A stretch of 64,000 bases of DNA, taken from positions 8,804,001 to 8,868,000 of the forward strand of contig CM082589.2 in assembly GCA_040954595.2 (NCBI GenBank). The letters are read 5' to 3'. Position numbers and translations under genes: made by a program. The stretch is from Balanoglossus misakiensis (Eukaryota; Hemichordata). Each line of letters starts with the position of its first letter. The first letter of the stretch is position 1. This document shows, in pieces, positions 1-10,411 of this stretch. The notes under the pieces are model-generated. The model made no database searches. It worked only from the letters and a program-made list of their open reading frames with translations, and had not been told where the DNA came from.

Positions 1-3000
1 CAACACTTCATAAGCGGTCTTACACGTCATTGGCACAAACAGTCTCAGGAAGTAAGCTTTCAGCCTACCAATGTAGCTATTATATTTGCCACTTTTTGTA
101 AGTGAAGCCTGACTGTCGCCTGTCTTAGGTCACTACTTCATAAGCGGTCTTACCCGTCATTGGCACAAACAGTCTCAGGAAGTAAGCTTTCAGCCTACCA
201 ATGTAGCTATAATATTTTTTACTTTTTGTAAGTGAAGCCTGACTGTCGCCTGTCTTAAGTCACCACTTCATAAGCGGTCTTACCCGTCATTGGCACAAAC
301 AGTCTCAGGAAGTAAGCTTTCAGCCTACCAATGTAGCTATTGTATTTTCCACTTTTTGTAAGTGAAGCCTGACTGTCGCCTGTCTTAGGTCACCACTTCA
401 TAAGCGGTCTTACCCGTCATTGGCACAAACAGTCTCAGGAAGTAAGCTTTCAGCCTACCAATGTAGCTATTTTATTTTCCACTTTTTGTAAGTGAAGCCT
501 GACTGTCGCCTGTCTTAGGTCACCACTTCATAAGCGGTCTTACCCGTCATCTGCACAAACAGTCTCAGGAAGTAAGCTTTCAGCCTACCAATGTAGCTAT
601 TTTATTTTCCACTTTTTGTAAGTGAAGCCTGACTGTCGCCTGTCTTAGGTCAACACTTCATAAGCGGTCTTACCCGTCATTGGCACAAACAGTCTCAGGA
701 AGTAAGCTTTCAGCCTACCAATGTAGCTATTATATTTTCCACTTTTTGTAAGTGAAGCCTGTCTGTCGCCTGTCTTAGGTCACCACTTCATAAGCGGTCT
801 TACCCGTCATTGGCACAAACAGTCTCAGGAAGTAAGCTTTCAGCCTACCAATGTAGCTATTGTATTTTCCACTTTTTGTAAGTGAAGGCTGACTGTCGCC
901 AGTCTTAGGTCACCACTTCATAAGCGGTCTTACCCGTCATTGGCACAAACAGTCTCAGGAAGTAAGCTTTCAGCCTACCAATGTAGCTATTGTATTTTCC
1001 ACTTTTTGTAAGTGAAGCCTGACTGTCGCCTGTCTTAGGTCACCACTTCATAAGCGGTCTTACCCGTCATTGGCACAAACAGTCTCAGGAAGTAAGCTTT
1101 CAGCCTACCAATGTAGCTATTGTATTTTCCACTTTTTGTAAGTGAAGCCTGACTGTCGCCTGTCTTAGGTCACCACTTCATAAGCGGTCTTACCCGTCAT
1201 TGGCACAAACAGTCTCAGGAAGTAAGCTTTCAGCCTACCAATGTAGCTATTATATTTTCCACTTTTTGTAAGTGAAGCCTGACTGTCGCCTGTCTTAGGT
1301 CACCACTTCATAAGCGGTCTTACCCGTCATTGGCACAAACAGTCTCAGGAAGTAAGCTTTCAGCCTACCAATGTAGCTATTGTATTTTCCACTTTTTGTA
1401 AGTGAAGCCTGACTGTCGCCTGTCTTAGGTCACCACTTCATAAGCGGTCTTACCTGTCATTGGCACAAACAGTCTCAGGAAGTAAGCTTTCAGCCTACCA
1501 ATGTAGCTATTGTATTTTCCACTTTTTGTAAGTGAAGCCTGACTGTCGCCTGTCTTAGGTCACCACTTCATAAGCGGTCTTACCCGTCATTGGCACAAAC
1601 AGTCTCAGGAAGTAAGCTTTCAGCCTACCAATGAAGCTATTGTATTTTCCACTTTTTGTAAGTGAAGCCTGACTGTCGCCTGTCTTAGGTCACCACTTCA
1701 TAAGCGGTCTTACCCGTCATTGGCACAAACAGTCTTAGGAAGTAAGCTTTCAGCCTACCAATGAAGCTATTGTATTTTCCACTTTTTGTAAGTGAAGCCT
1801 GACTGTCGCCTGTCTTAGGTCACCACTTCATAAGCGGTCTTACCCGTCATTGGCACAAACAGTCTCAGGAAGTAAGCTTTCAACCTACCAATGAAGCTAT
1901 TGTATTTTCCACTTTTTGTAAGTGAAGCCTGACTGTCGCCTGTCTTAGGTCACCACTTCATAAGCGGTCTTACCCGTCATTGGCACAAACAGTCTCAGGA
2001 AGTAAGCTTTCAGCCTACCAATGTAGCTATTGTATTTTCCACTTTTTGTAAGTGAAGCCTGACTGTCGTCTGTCTTAGGTCACCACTTCATAAGCGGTCT
2101 TACCCGTCATTGGCACAAACAGTCTCAGGAAGTAAGCTTACAGCCTACCAATGTAGCTATTGTATTTTCCACTTTTTGTAAGTGAAGCCTGACTGTCGCC
2201 TGTCTTAGGTCACCACTTCATAAGCGGTCTTACCCGTCATTGGCACAAACAGTCTCAGGAAGTAAGCTTTCAGCCTACCAATGTAGCTATTGTATTTTCC
2301 ACTTTTTGTAAGTGAAGCCTGACTGTCGCCTGTCTTGGGTCACCACTTCATAAGCGGTCTTACCCGTCATTGGCACAAACAGTCTCAGGAAGTAAGCTTA
2401 CAGCCTACCAATGTAGCTATTGTATTTTCCACTTTTTGTAAGTGAAGCCTGACTGTCGCCTGTCTTAGGTCACCACTTCATAAGCGGTCTTACTCGTCAT
2501 TGGCACAAACAGTCTCAGGAAGTAAGCTTTCAGCCTACCAATGTAGCTATTATATTTTCCACTTTTTGTAAGTGAAGCCTGACTGTCGCCTGTCTTAGGT
2601 CACCACTTCATAAGCGGTCTTACCCGTCATTGGCACAAACAGTCTTAGGAAGTAAGCTTTCAGCCTACCAATGTAGCTATTGTATTTTCCACTTTTTGTA
2701 AGTGAAGCCTGACTGTCGCCAGTCTTAGGTCACCACTTCATAAGCGGTCTTACCCGTCATTGGCACAAACAGTCTCAGGAAGTAAGCTTCCAGCCTACCA
2801 ATGTAGCTATTGTATTTTCCACTTTTTGTAAGTGAAGCCTGACTGTCGCCTGTCTTAGGTCACCACTTCATAAGCGGTCTTACCCGTCATTGGCACAAAC
2901 AGTCTCAGGAAGTAAGCTTTCAGCCTACCAATGTAGCTATTGTATTTTCCACTTTTTGTAAGTGAAGCCTGACTGTCGCCTGTCTTAGGTCACCACTTCA

Positions 3001-3370
3001 TAAGCGGTCTTACCCGTCATTGGCACAAACAGTCTCAGGAAGTAAGCTTTCAGCCTACCAATGTAGCTATTATATTTTCCACTTTTTGTAAGTGAAGCCT
3101 GACTGTCGCCTGTCTTAGGTCACCACTTCATAAGCGGTCTTACCCGTCATTGGCACAAACAGTCTCAGGAAGTAAGCTTTCAGCCTACCAATGTAGCTAT
3201 TGTATTTTCCACTTTTTGTAAGTGAAGCCTGACTGTCGCCTGTCTTAGGTCAACACTTCATAAGCGGTCTTACCCGTCATTGGCACAAACAGTCTCAGGA
3301 AGTAAGCTTTCAGCCTACCAATGTAGCTATTTATTTTCCACTTTTTGTAAGTGAAGCCTGACTGTCGCCT

Positions 3371-3380
3371 GTCTTGAGCT
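3371..3380. repeat. 10-bp insertion in one satellite monomer
   Basis: The normal run GCCTGTCTTAGGTC is here extended by GTCTTGAGCT before a second GTCTTAGGTC, a partial local duplication. The same unit has lost one base in its AT-rich segment (TAGCTATTTATTTTCC near 3327). The 10-bp change was not seen elsewhere in the window, so it marks a copy that has not spread. Confidence 0.85.
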
Positions 3381-4921
3381 GTCTTAGGTCACCACTTCAT
3401 AAGCGGTCTTACCCGTCATTGGCACAAACAGTCTCAGGAAGTAAGCTTTCAGCCTACCAATGTAGCTATTTTATTTTCCACTTTTTGTAAGTGAAGCCTG
3501 ACTGTCGCCTGTCTTAGGTCAACACTTCATAAGCGGTCTTACCCGTCATTGGCACAAACAGTCTCAGGAAGTAAGCTTTCAGCCTACCTATGAAGCTATT
3601 GTATTTTCCACTTTTTGTAAGTGAAGCCTGACTGTCGCCTGTCTTAGGTCACCACTTCATAAGCGGTCTTACCCGTCATTGGCACAAACAGTCTCAGGAA
3701 GTAAGCTTTCAGCCTACCAATGTAGCTATTGTATTTTCCACTTTTTGTAAGTGAAGCCTGACTGTCGCCTGTCTTAGGTCACCACTTCTTAAGCGGTCTT
3801 ACGCGTCATTGGCACAAACTGTCTCAGGAAGTAAGCTTTCAGCGTACCAATGTAGCTATTGTATTTTCCACTTTTTGTAAGTGAAGCCTGACTGTCGCCA
3901 GTCTTAGGTCACCACTTCATAAGCGGTCTTACCCGTCATTGGCACAAACAGTCTCAGGAAGTAAGCTTTCAGCCTACCAATGTAGCTATTGTATTTTCCA
4001 CTTTTTGTAAGTGAAGCCTGACTGTCGCCTGTCTTAGGTCACCACTTCATAAGCGGTCTTACCCGTCATTGGCACAAACAGTCTCAGGAAGTAAGCTTTC
4101 AGCCTACCAATGTAGCTATTGTATTTTCCACTTTTTGTAAGTGAAGCCTGACTGTCGCCTGTCTTAGGTCACCACTTCATAAGCGGTCTTACCCGTCATT
4201 GGCACAAACAGTCTCAGGAAGTAAGCTTTCAGCCTACCAATGTAGCTATTATATTTTCCACTTTTTGTAAGTGAAGCCTGACTGTCGCCTGTCTTAGGTC
4301 ACCACTTCATAAGCGGTCTTACTCGTCATTGGCACAAACAGTCTCAGGAAGTAAGCTTTCAGCCTACCAATGTAGCTATTGTATTTTCCACTTTTTGTAA
4401 GTGAAGCCTGACTGTCGCCTGTCTTAGGTCACCACTTCATAAGCGGTCTTACCCGTCATTGGCACAAACAGTCTCAGGAAGTAAGCTTTCAGCCTACCAA
4501 TGTAGCTATTTATTTTCCACTTTTTGTAAGTGAAGCCTGACTGTCGCCTGTCTTAGGTCACCACTTCATAAGCGGTCTTACCCGTCATTGGCACAAACAG
4601 TCTCAGGAAGTAAGCTTTCAGCCTACCAATGTAGCTATTTTATTTTCCACTTTTTGTAAGTGAAGCCTGACTGTCGCCTGTCTTAGGTCAACACTTCATA
4701 TGCGGTCTTACCCGTCATTGGCACAAACAGTCTCAGGAAGTAAGCTTTCAGCCTACCAATGAAGCTATTGTATTTTCCACTTTTTGTAAGTGAAGCCTGA
4801 CTGTCGCCTGTCTTAGGTCACCACTTCATAAGCGGTCTTACCCGTCATTGGCACAAACAGTCTCAGGAAGTAAGCTTTCAGCCTACCAATGTAGCTATTG
4901 TATTTTCCACTTTTTGTAAGT

Positions 4922-4935
4922 GAAGCCTGACTGTC
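4922..4935. repeat. Left target-site duplication of the LINE
   Basis: GAAGCCTGACTGTC (14 bp, satellite phase 100-113) directly precedes the poly-T run and is repeated exactly at 10398-10411. The base outside differs (T on the left, C on the right), so the duplication is exactly 14 bp. Confidence 0.95.
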
Positions 4936-5090
4936 TTTTTTTTTTTTTTTTTTATTTCCATTCATTTAATCTTACATGTATCATAAAGATAAATCGTGTT
5001 TTGATGAAAAAAAATAAATAAATAAATAAAAAATAATACTATATAAAAAGAGATTCACCAGGTACATTTGTTTAACAAAATAATTACATC
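4936..5090 (-). other. LINE 3' UTR and poly-A tail
   Basis: From the ORF2 stop (TGA, complement of 5091-5093) to the tail. In sense it contains a TTTA-type microsatellite tract (complement of about 5008-5036) and ends in GGAAAT followed by 18 A. The junction with the target duplication is direct, as expected of target-primed reverse transcription. Confidence 0.9.
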
Positions 5091-8000
5091 TCAGACGGAA
5101 GCAAGGATTTTCTTCCAATAATGGGTGAAATCTAGATTATTATTCCTTTTGAGTATTTGGTGCATAAATTGTAGGTATCTGTAAAATATATCGAAATTGG
5201 TTTTTGCTCTAATGCTGTTAATATCATGTTGTAAATGGACCCATGAAGCGAATACACAATACTTTGCAATAGTTATGACAATGTTTACAAATCTATAAAG
5301 AGGATGACTGTACATAGTTTTGTAACCAAGAATAATAGTTTCTAAGTCGACCTCATGACATATGCCAAGTTTGCTGAGCAAAGCAGATAAACGCTGCCAA
5401 AAATCCCCTAAACGTTGACATTTTAAAAATAGATGCTCATAAGAATCAGTTACATTACAAAGACAACATAGATCATTTTTACTAATTTTCCATCTTAAAA
5501 GATTGATGCCACATGGCAAAATGTTATGCATAATCTTAAAGTTAAATTCAGCAAGTTTCCTATCACAACACAATCCAGTCGTTTGGTTAACCCATATAGT
5601 TCTCCACTGTAGTGGAGTAGTCATGGTCAAACGACGATTCCATGTATTTTCACAATATGGACGAATAAAACGATTTTGCACAAAAATACTGTAAAAAAAT
5701 TTTGAAGTAAGGCGAGACAGATCATTAGGTAAAACAAAAACTTTTCCATTGACATGAAGAAAATTCTTTTCTCTACGCATCTGATGCAACTGAGTACCTT
5801 TCAACACAGACTTCCATTCTCTGGGAATAAGATTCCGCAACTTCATCCATTCAACTATCCAATTTGACTTATTCTCGAGTTTTTGTAACAACAGTGTAGG
5901 TGGAAGAAAATCGCCGTTGGTATCGACAATGTCCTGGACATAGATAATATTTGAGTGAATCCAACCAGGGAAAAAAAGAGTCTTACCATTATCTGAAATG
6001 TTGACATTACCCCAGATAATTTGATTACGCACATCTAAATGACTGAGTTTGGAGAAAGTGACGCAACCACCTTTTGCACTATGCCAAGCTGAAATTACAT
6101 GTTTATAGAAAAAGGGAATTCTCTCGAGAAATGGGAAACAGGAAATGTTGCTAAAATTGAAATGAAAAATAAGAAAATCTGGACCATAGTGCCCGAGCCA
6201 ATGCAGTGGCAAGGCCTTCCATTTGGCAGAAGAATTGTCACATAATCTACGAACCCATGATGCACAAAAGGCGTCATGGATGGCAAAAATGTCAGGCATG
6301 TTTAGTCCCCCGCAATCATAAGGGCCAATGAGTGTGAGCCTTTTGATTTTGTCTGGCTTGTCATTCCACAGGAATTTGAAAATAAGACGGTTGATATTCG
6401 TGAGCCACGTTTCAAAAGCACCAAGATTAAGCATAAGGTAGTAAATTGTGGGCAGTGCCAAAGACTTTAAAACCGTAATTTTGCCATAAAGGCTCAGCTT
6501 ACGTCGTGACCAGATGTTGAGCACGCTTTTAAGCCTTTCAATTTTCTTTTCCCAATTCAAAAGTAGACATTTCAGTCGATCGTATCCAAAGAAAACCCCA
6601 AGGGATTTTATAGGCTGTTGCTCCCACATCAAACCCCCAGGTTTATCATTCCTGTTTTTCCAAGCACCAAGCCAAAGACCCTCTGATTTGCTAACATTAA
6701 GCTGTAACCCAGAAACTGACCCAAAGGATTTGACCACGTCAATCGCTCTAAGAATGGAAACGTCATCTGATACAAAAAGAGTTGTATCGTCAGCAACCTG
6801 CGAAATTTTGATTTCAGTAAGAGTGGGGAAGAAGACAGACACGTTATTAATATTAATCCCAACAATGTCACGGCTTTGACGGATGTGCGTTGCCATGACT
6901 TCAACTGCTAGCAAGAATAAAAGGGCAGACAGGGGACAACCTTGACGTATTCCTCGATGAAGACCAAAATAAGTTGACGACCAACCATTATTGATAACAC
7001 AGCTTTCACAGGAATTGTACATGGTTTTTATCGTGCCAATAAAGTTTTCGCCAAAATTAAACTTGTGCAATACTGCGAAAAGAAAATTTCTCTCAAGCGT
7101 ATCAAATGCCTTTGAAAAATCCAGAAAAAGGATTGCACCCTCCAGATCCTCATCCCCCGTATAATCAATAATATCTTGAATAAGACGTATGTTTTGACCA
7201 ATATACCTGCCCTTGATATAAGCAGTTTGGTCCGGACTGATAAGTTTCGGGAGAACAGTTTGCAAACGTCTCGCAAAAGCCATTGCCAAAATTTTGTAAT
7301 CAGTGTTGAGAAGACTGATTGGTCTCCAATTTAACAGCTGATCACGCTCTTCTTTTTTGTGAATGAGTTTAATGATAGCACGTCTTTGTGAGGGAGACAG
7401 CGTTCCTTTAGTTAGGCCTTCAATAATTGAATCGAAAACAAGTGGTCCTATAAACTCCCAGCAAGTTTTGTAAAATTCTGCTGGTAATCCGTCGGGTCCG
7501 GGCGTTTTGCCATTTTTCAGACTTTTTACCGATTCAGTGCATTCTTGGAACATAAAATCCCTATCAAGACATGCTTTCTCTCCTTCAGATAAAACGTTTT
7601 CTGGGTAAATTAAACGTAAATACTCAGCAATGTTATTTTCGGAAATATTGCTCGAGGTGTACAGCTTACTATAAAAACTTTTGCAACAGTCTATAATCTC
7701 TTGTGTGGAAGTAACAGTACGGCCATCATCAGAACACTTTAAAGAATCAATTGTACTGACACGAGCTTGCTTGCGCTCAAGATTTAAAAAATACTTAGTC
7801 GGTTTTTCCCCCTTAAGTGACCAGTTCACCCTTGACCTTATTCTGGCACCTTCCACTTGGTAGTCGTACCATTTGTTAATTTGGTCCTTTACCACACTGT
7901 ACTGAGACAAAGTATGCGAGCTCAAATTGTCATCGAGATCACGCTCTATTTGTTGTAAACGTTTCTCTAAATGTTTGATCTCTTCTCTTCTTTTCTTGGC

Positions 8001-8924
8001 AAGCTCTTTTGAATAACAAATTGTAAACTCTCTGATGCGAATTTTCACCAGATCCCAAAGGATCGTCTTGGAGAAGTGACCAGTAAATTCACTGACAGTG
8101 GACTGTGTAATATTTTTAACTCTTTTGATATAAAAATCATCAGTCAAAAGTGAGATATTCATCCGAAAGAAACCCGGTCCTTTCTCACTTCGTTCTGTAC
8201 ATATCTTAACAAACACAGCTTGATGGTCAGACAAGAAACATGGCCTGATATCTGCCTTCAGTGTCTTAGAACAAAGGGTATCCGAAATAAGAAAGAAGTC
8301 CAACCGACAGCGGATTGGAGGGGAGTTTTGTCGCCATGTGTACTGACGAGTAGACGGATTTAGCAAACGCCAAATATCGACTAAATCGTAACCATTCAAA
8401 AAACAATTTGTAAGAGTAGACGATGAAAGCGGATCAGGTCTGTTTCCCCCCTTTTTGTCAAAATTGACATCTAGTATAGTATTGAAATCGCCCCCCATAA
8501 CAATACTATGGAGATTCTTATCTGCTAGCCGTGAAGAGATCTCCGTAAGAAATGCAACTCTGGAATTGACATTATTAGGCGCATAAATATTAACCAACGA
8601 AAAGGCAGAACTGCCAAGGTGACAGTTTAAAAAGAAAAACCTGCCATTGCTGTCATGATCAGAGTCGCTGAATAAAATATTATTGCTGATACTGTCATTA
8701 ATGAGGATGGATACTCCGGTGCTATGATTCGACTGGGCAAATGAATGAAAACAACGCCCTTTCCAGTCCTTTTCTATGGCATTCGCCAAGTCAGAGGTAA
8801 TGTACGTTTCCTGGAGGAAGCAAATATGCGTTTTTTGTTGCTTAACCCAGTGAAAAAGCTTGGTACGTTTCGATCGATCTCTAATTCCTTTCACATTAAG
8901 GGTGAGGATATTTAGCGTGTCCAT
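5091..8924 (-). CDS. LINE ORF2: endonuclease / reverse transcriptase
   Basis: A 1,277-aa protein that nicks target DNA and reverse-transcribes the element RNA from the nick. The N-terminal APE-like endonuclease (about residues 1-240) shows LTLNVKG (N10), LQET (E39), GGDFN (D146, N148) and SDH (residues 232-234), so its catalytic set is present. A coiled, charged linker (about 300-350) follows. The reverse transcriptase (about 460-780) has TPGPDG, NWRPISLLN, LDFSKAFD (D602), the conserved RQGCPLS motif and VADDTTLF (D712, D713), a variant of the usual FADD box. Near the C terminus a C-x2-C-x7-H-x4-C motif is the zinc-binding motif common in L1-type ORF2. No in-frame stop or frameshift is seen. 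The start ATG at 8924 opens directly into the endonuclease, so it is the natural start. Translation presumably follows ORF1 on a bicistronic RNA. The length is normal for the L1/Tx1 group. Confidence 0.95.
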   Translation of the reverse strand: MDTLNILTLNVKGIRDRSKRTKLFHWVKQQKTHICFLQETYITSDLANAIEKDWKGRCFHSFAQSNHSTGVSILINDSISNNILFSDSDHDSNGRFFFLNCHLGSSAFSLVNIYAPNNVNSRVAFLTEISSRLADKNLHSIVMGGDFNTILDVNFDKKGGNRPDPLSSSTLTNCFLNGYDLVDIWRLLNPSTRQYTWRQNSPPIRCRLDFFLISDTLCSKTLKADIRPCFLSDHQAVFVKICTERSEKGPGFFRMNISLLTDDFYIKRVKNITQSTVSEFTGHFSKTILWDLVKIRIREFTICYSKELAKKRREEIKHLEKRLQQIERDLDDNLSSHTLSQYSVVKDQINKWYDYQVEGARIRSRVNWSLKGEKPTKYFLNLERKQARVSTIDSLKCSDDGRTVTSTQEIIDCCKSFYSKLYTSSNISENNIAEYLRLIYPENVLSEGEKACLDRDFMFQECTESVKSLKNGKTPGPDGLPAEFYKTCWEFIGPLVFDSIIEGLTKGTLSPSQRRAIIKLIHKKEERDQLLNWRPISLLNTDYKILAMAFARRLQTVLPKLISPDQTAYIKGRYIGQNIRLIQDIIDYTGDEDLEGAILFLDFSKAFDTLERNFLFAVLHKFNFGENFIGTIKTMYNSCESCVINNGWSSTYFGLHRGIRQGCPLSALLFLLAVEVMATHIRQSRDIVGININNVSVFFPTLTEIKISQVADDTTLFVSDDVSILRAIDVVKSFGSVSGLQLNVSKSEGLWLGAWKNRNDKPGGLMWEQQPIKSLGVFFGYDRLKCLLLNWEKKIERLKSVLNIWSRRKLSLYGKITVLKSLALPTIYYLMLNLGAFETWLTNINRLIFKFLWNDKPDKIKRLTLIGPYDCGGLNMPDIFAIHDAFCASWVRRLCDNSSAKWKALPLHWLGHYGPDFLIFHFNFSNISCFPFLERIPFFYKHVISAWHSAKGGCVTFSKLSHLDVRNQIIWGNVNISDNGKTLFFPGWIHSNIIYVQDIVDTNGDFLPPTLLLQKLENKSNWIVEWMKLRNLIPREWKSVLKGTQLHQMRREKNFLHVNGKVFVLPNDLSRLTSKFFYSIFVQNRFIRPYCENTWNRRLTMTTPLQWRTIWVNQTTGLCCDRKLAEFNFKIMHNILPCGINLLRWKISKNDLCCLCNVTDSYEHLFLKCQRLGDFWQRLSALLSKLGICHEVDLETIILGYKTMYSHPLYRFVNIVITIAKYCVFASWVHLQHDINSIRAKTNFDIFYRYLQFMHQILKRNNNLDFTHYWKKILASV

Positions 8925-9018
8925 GAGCCTGAAGCTATAGACAAAGGAAGGATGGCAGTCCCTTCAGTCGCTAGGAAAAAAAAGCTTACCTAAAAGCACT
9001 GCGAACAAAATAAAGTTT

Positions 9019-10167
9019 TCAAGGGTTGTGCCCTCTACGAAGATGAGTCTGTTCACGGTCCGGTTTACTTTTAAAGAAACTCGTGATCTTCTTACCAAGT
9101 CTTTCTTTGTTGATCGGCTGGCTATGCGGGGCTAACAGCAGCGAAGGACTTGTTTCGACTTCTTCTTCTTGTTGCTGCTCCTCCATTTTGTTGTCGACCT
9201 GGTAGTGGCGATAATGCAGTTTCCGGGCTTGGTTCTGTGCTCTGTTTCGTGGAGTAGCAACTTCCACATATGACAGATGAGCTTCATCTATGATGTTTAA
9301 GGTTTCAGCCGTGTTGGGACTGTGTGGCAAATAATTTGGAATTGGTACATCTGGTCTGGTAGTAGCCCCCGACTCTGCTAGTTGTACCGGTTGATTCGGT
9401 TTTGGTGTCGATGTTCCCGCAGCCGGGTATTGCGGCAATTGTCGTTGAGTCCCATCGCTTTCTGCGTCAATTCTCGTGTCAACGTTCTGAATTTGCTCGG
9501 TCTGCATGGCTGACAGCTGTGTAGCGTTGCTGTCGGCTTCAACTGTCATTTGTCCGAAGTAAAAAATTCGGACTGAAAATCCTGCTATCATTAGATCGAA
9601 TCGCGGGATTGGAACCTTTGGCGGGTTTTTCAGGTACACAACCCTATCCCCATTAAAGCAGTTTGTCAGCTTACCCCTGTAGCGAAGTCTCTCCTTGTTT
9701 ACTCTGCTCACGAATTCGCACTCGTAGTTGGACAGCTCATCCAGTATAGACTGGTCGTCAACGGAAAATGGCAGGTCTTTTATGCGGAGTTTGATCGCAC
9801 CCATCTGTCTCATGCGTGTTGAGAATGCGAAGGGATTGTGTTCAAGAATCTCCACATTCCTTCCCCTAATTGACACTTGCTGTAACAGCAATTCATGCTT
9901 CGCGTCAATAGAATTTATGTAAATTCTCCACAAAGCTCGGACACGTTGAATGGATGACAGGTTTTCAGGATTAATAACTTGTATCAAAGCATGGAAAACT
10001 TCTTCATCACTAAGAGGATTCTTTTTGGCTTCGTCCAGGCTTATAAATTGACGTTCGCTCAGGAACACAGTGTAATATTGCCTTCGAGATTGACCATTTC
10101 GATCCACAGTAGCCCATTGTTCGGGAGTTGCGTAGCCACTTGCCATTGTTGCGGTCGCGGAATACAT
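9019..10167 (-). CDS. LINE ORF1: nucleic-acid-binding protein with RRM-like folds
   Basis: A 382-aa protein, upstream of ORF2 and on the same strand. It is the likely RNA-binding partner that packages element RNA into an RNP. Two segments have the alpha/beta pattern of RRM-like domains: about residues 55-110 (VRALWRIYINS then VSIRGRNVEIL) and about 123-206 (AIKLRIKDLPF then SVRIFYFGQ). This reading comes from pattern, not alignment. The tail (about 210-382) is low-complexity, rich in Q, E, P and T, with a poly-Q/E stretch and a basic end. No CCHC zinc knuckle follows the second domain. The ORF starts at ATG 10165-10167; a second in-frame ATG at residue 8 is an alternative. It ends with TGA at 9019-9021, 94 bp before the ORF2 ATG. 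Confidence 0.82.
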   Translation of the reverse strand: MYSATATMASGYATPEQWATVDRNGQSRRQYYTVFLSERQFISLDEAKKNPLSDEEVFHALIQVINPENLSSIQRVRALWRIYINSIDAKHELLLQQVSIRGRNVEILEHNPFAFSTRMRQMGAIKLRIKDLPFSVDDQSILDELSNYECEFVSRVNKERLRYRGKLTNCFNGDRVVYLKNPPKVPIPRFDLMIAGFSVRIFYFGQMTVEADSNATQLSAMQTEQIQNVDTRIDAESDGTQRQLPQYPAAGTSTPKPNQPVQLAESGATTRPDVPIPNYLPHSPNTAETLNIIDEAHLSYVEVATPRNRAQNQARKLHYRHYQVDNKMEEQQQEEEVETSPSLLLAPHSQPINKERLGKKITSFFKSKPDREQTHLRRGHNP

Positions 10168-10397
10168 GTATAACGTTCACAGTGGCCACCAAACGGAAGT
10201 CACAGTAGAAACTGAGAGTTTGACAAGTAGAACAAAAAATAAACGTCCCGTCAAACGTCTCCGTAGTAGCATCTGGCATTCATAAACATCATCAGCCGAA
10301 AATAGCCCTCCAGCATTTAGGATCACCAAGAAAAAAGCAAAAATTACGTCCGCCGGTCAACGTGTCGCCATAGCTGAGCACGTCAACATCCGGGTCC
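10168..10397 (-). promoter_or_regulatory. LINE 5' UTR (putative internal promoter region)
   Basis: About 230 bp between the element's 5' end (GGACCCGGATG in sense) and the ORF1 ATG. It has a high CpG content near its start. Full-length LINEs carry an internal promoter here; no TATA box or other specific element could be picked out. A short reading frame across 10010-10279 in another frame looks like a shadow. Confidence 0.6.
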
Positions 10398-10411
10398 GAA
10401 GCCTGACTGTC
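10398..10411. repeat. Right target-site duplication of the LINE
   Basis: GAAGCCTGACTGTC, identical to 4922-4935. The satellite resumes in phase immediately afterwards (GCCTGTCTTAGGTCACC). Confidence 0.95.

Larger units (their letters stand above)
1..4935. repeat. 130-bp satellite array, block 1 (left part, continues off window)
   Basis: About 38 head-to-tail copies of a 130-bp monomer. With phase 1 set at the A of ACTTCATAAGC, the anchor occurs at 5, 135, 265 and so on. The unit holds a HindIII site (AAGCTT, phase 50-55), an AT-rich segment (phase 70-85), a small inverted repeat CACTT-TTTGT-AAGTG (phase 87-101) and AGGTCA at phase 123-128. Copies differ mostly by single substitutions. The commonest are G, A or T at phase 78 (CTATTGTATT and variants), AATGTAGC or AATGAAGC, and GTCACC or GTCAAC. 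No open reading frame crosses the units. One unit carries an extra 10 bp (3371-3380). The block ends exactly at the LINE target duplication. A centromeric, pericentromeric or subtelomeric location is possible but not shown. Confidence 0.98.
4936..10397 (-). mobile_element. Full-length non-LTR retrotransposon (LINE), L1/Tx1-like
   Basis: A 5,462-bp element on the minus strand. Its 3' end is the 18-nt poly-T at 4936-4953 (a poly-A tail in sense) and its 5' end is at 10397, giving a sense start of GGACCCGGATG. It has a 5' UTR of about 230 bp, ORF1 (382 aa), a 94-bp spacer, ORF2 (1,277 aa) and a 3' UTR of about 140 bp with a TTTA-rich tract. ORF2 has an APE-type endonuclease, an L1-group reverse transcriptase and a C-terminal zinc-binding motif, which place it with the L1/Tx1 group. 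The Tx1 assignment is a judgement from motif style without alignment. Both ORFs are open and the target duplication is perfect, so the insertion looks young and may be competent. Removing the element and one duplication restores the satellite phase. Confidence 0.95.

Noticed and set aside
1-4935. CRISPR array
   Set aside because: The whole 130-bp unit repeats with no unique spacers, and the genome is eukaryotic.
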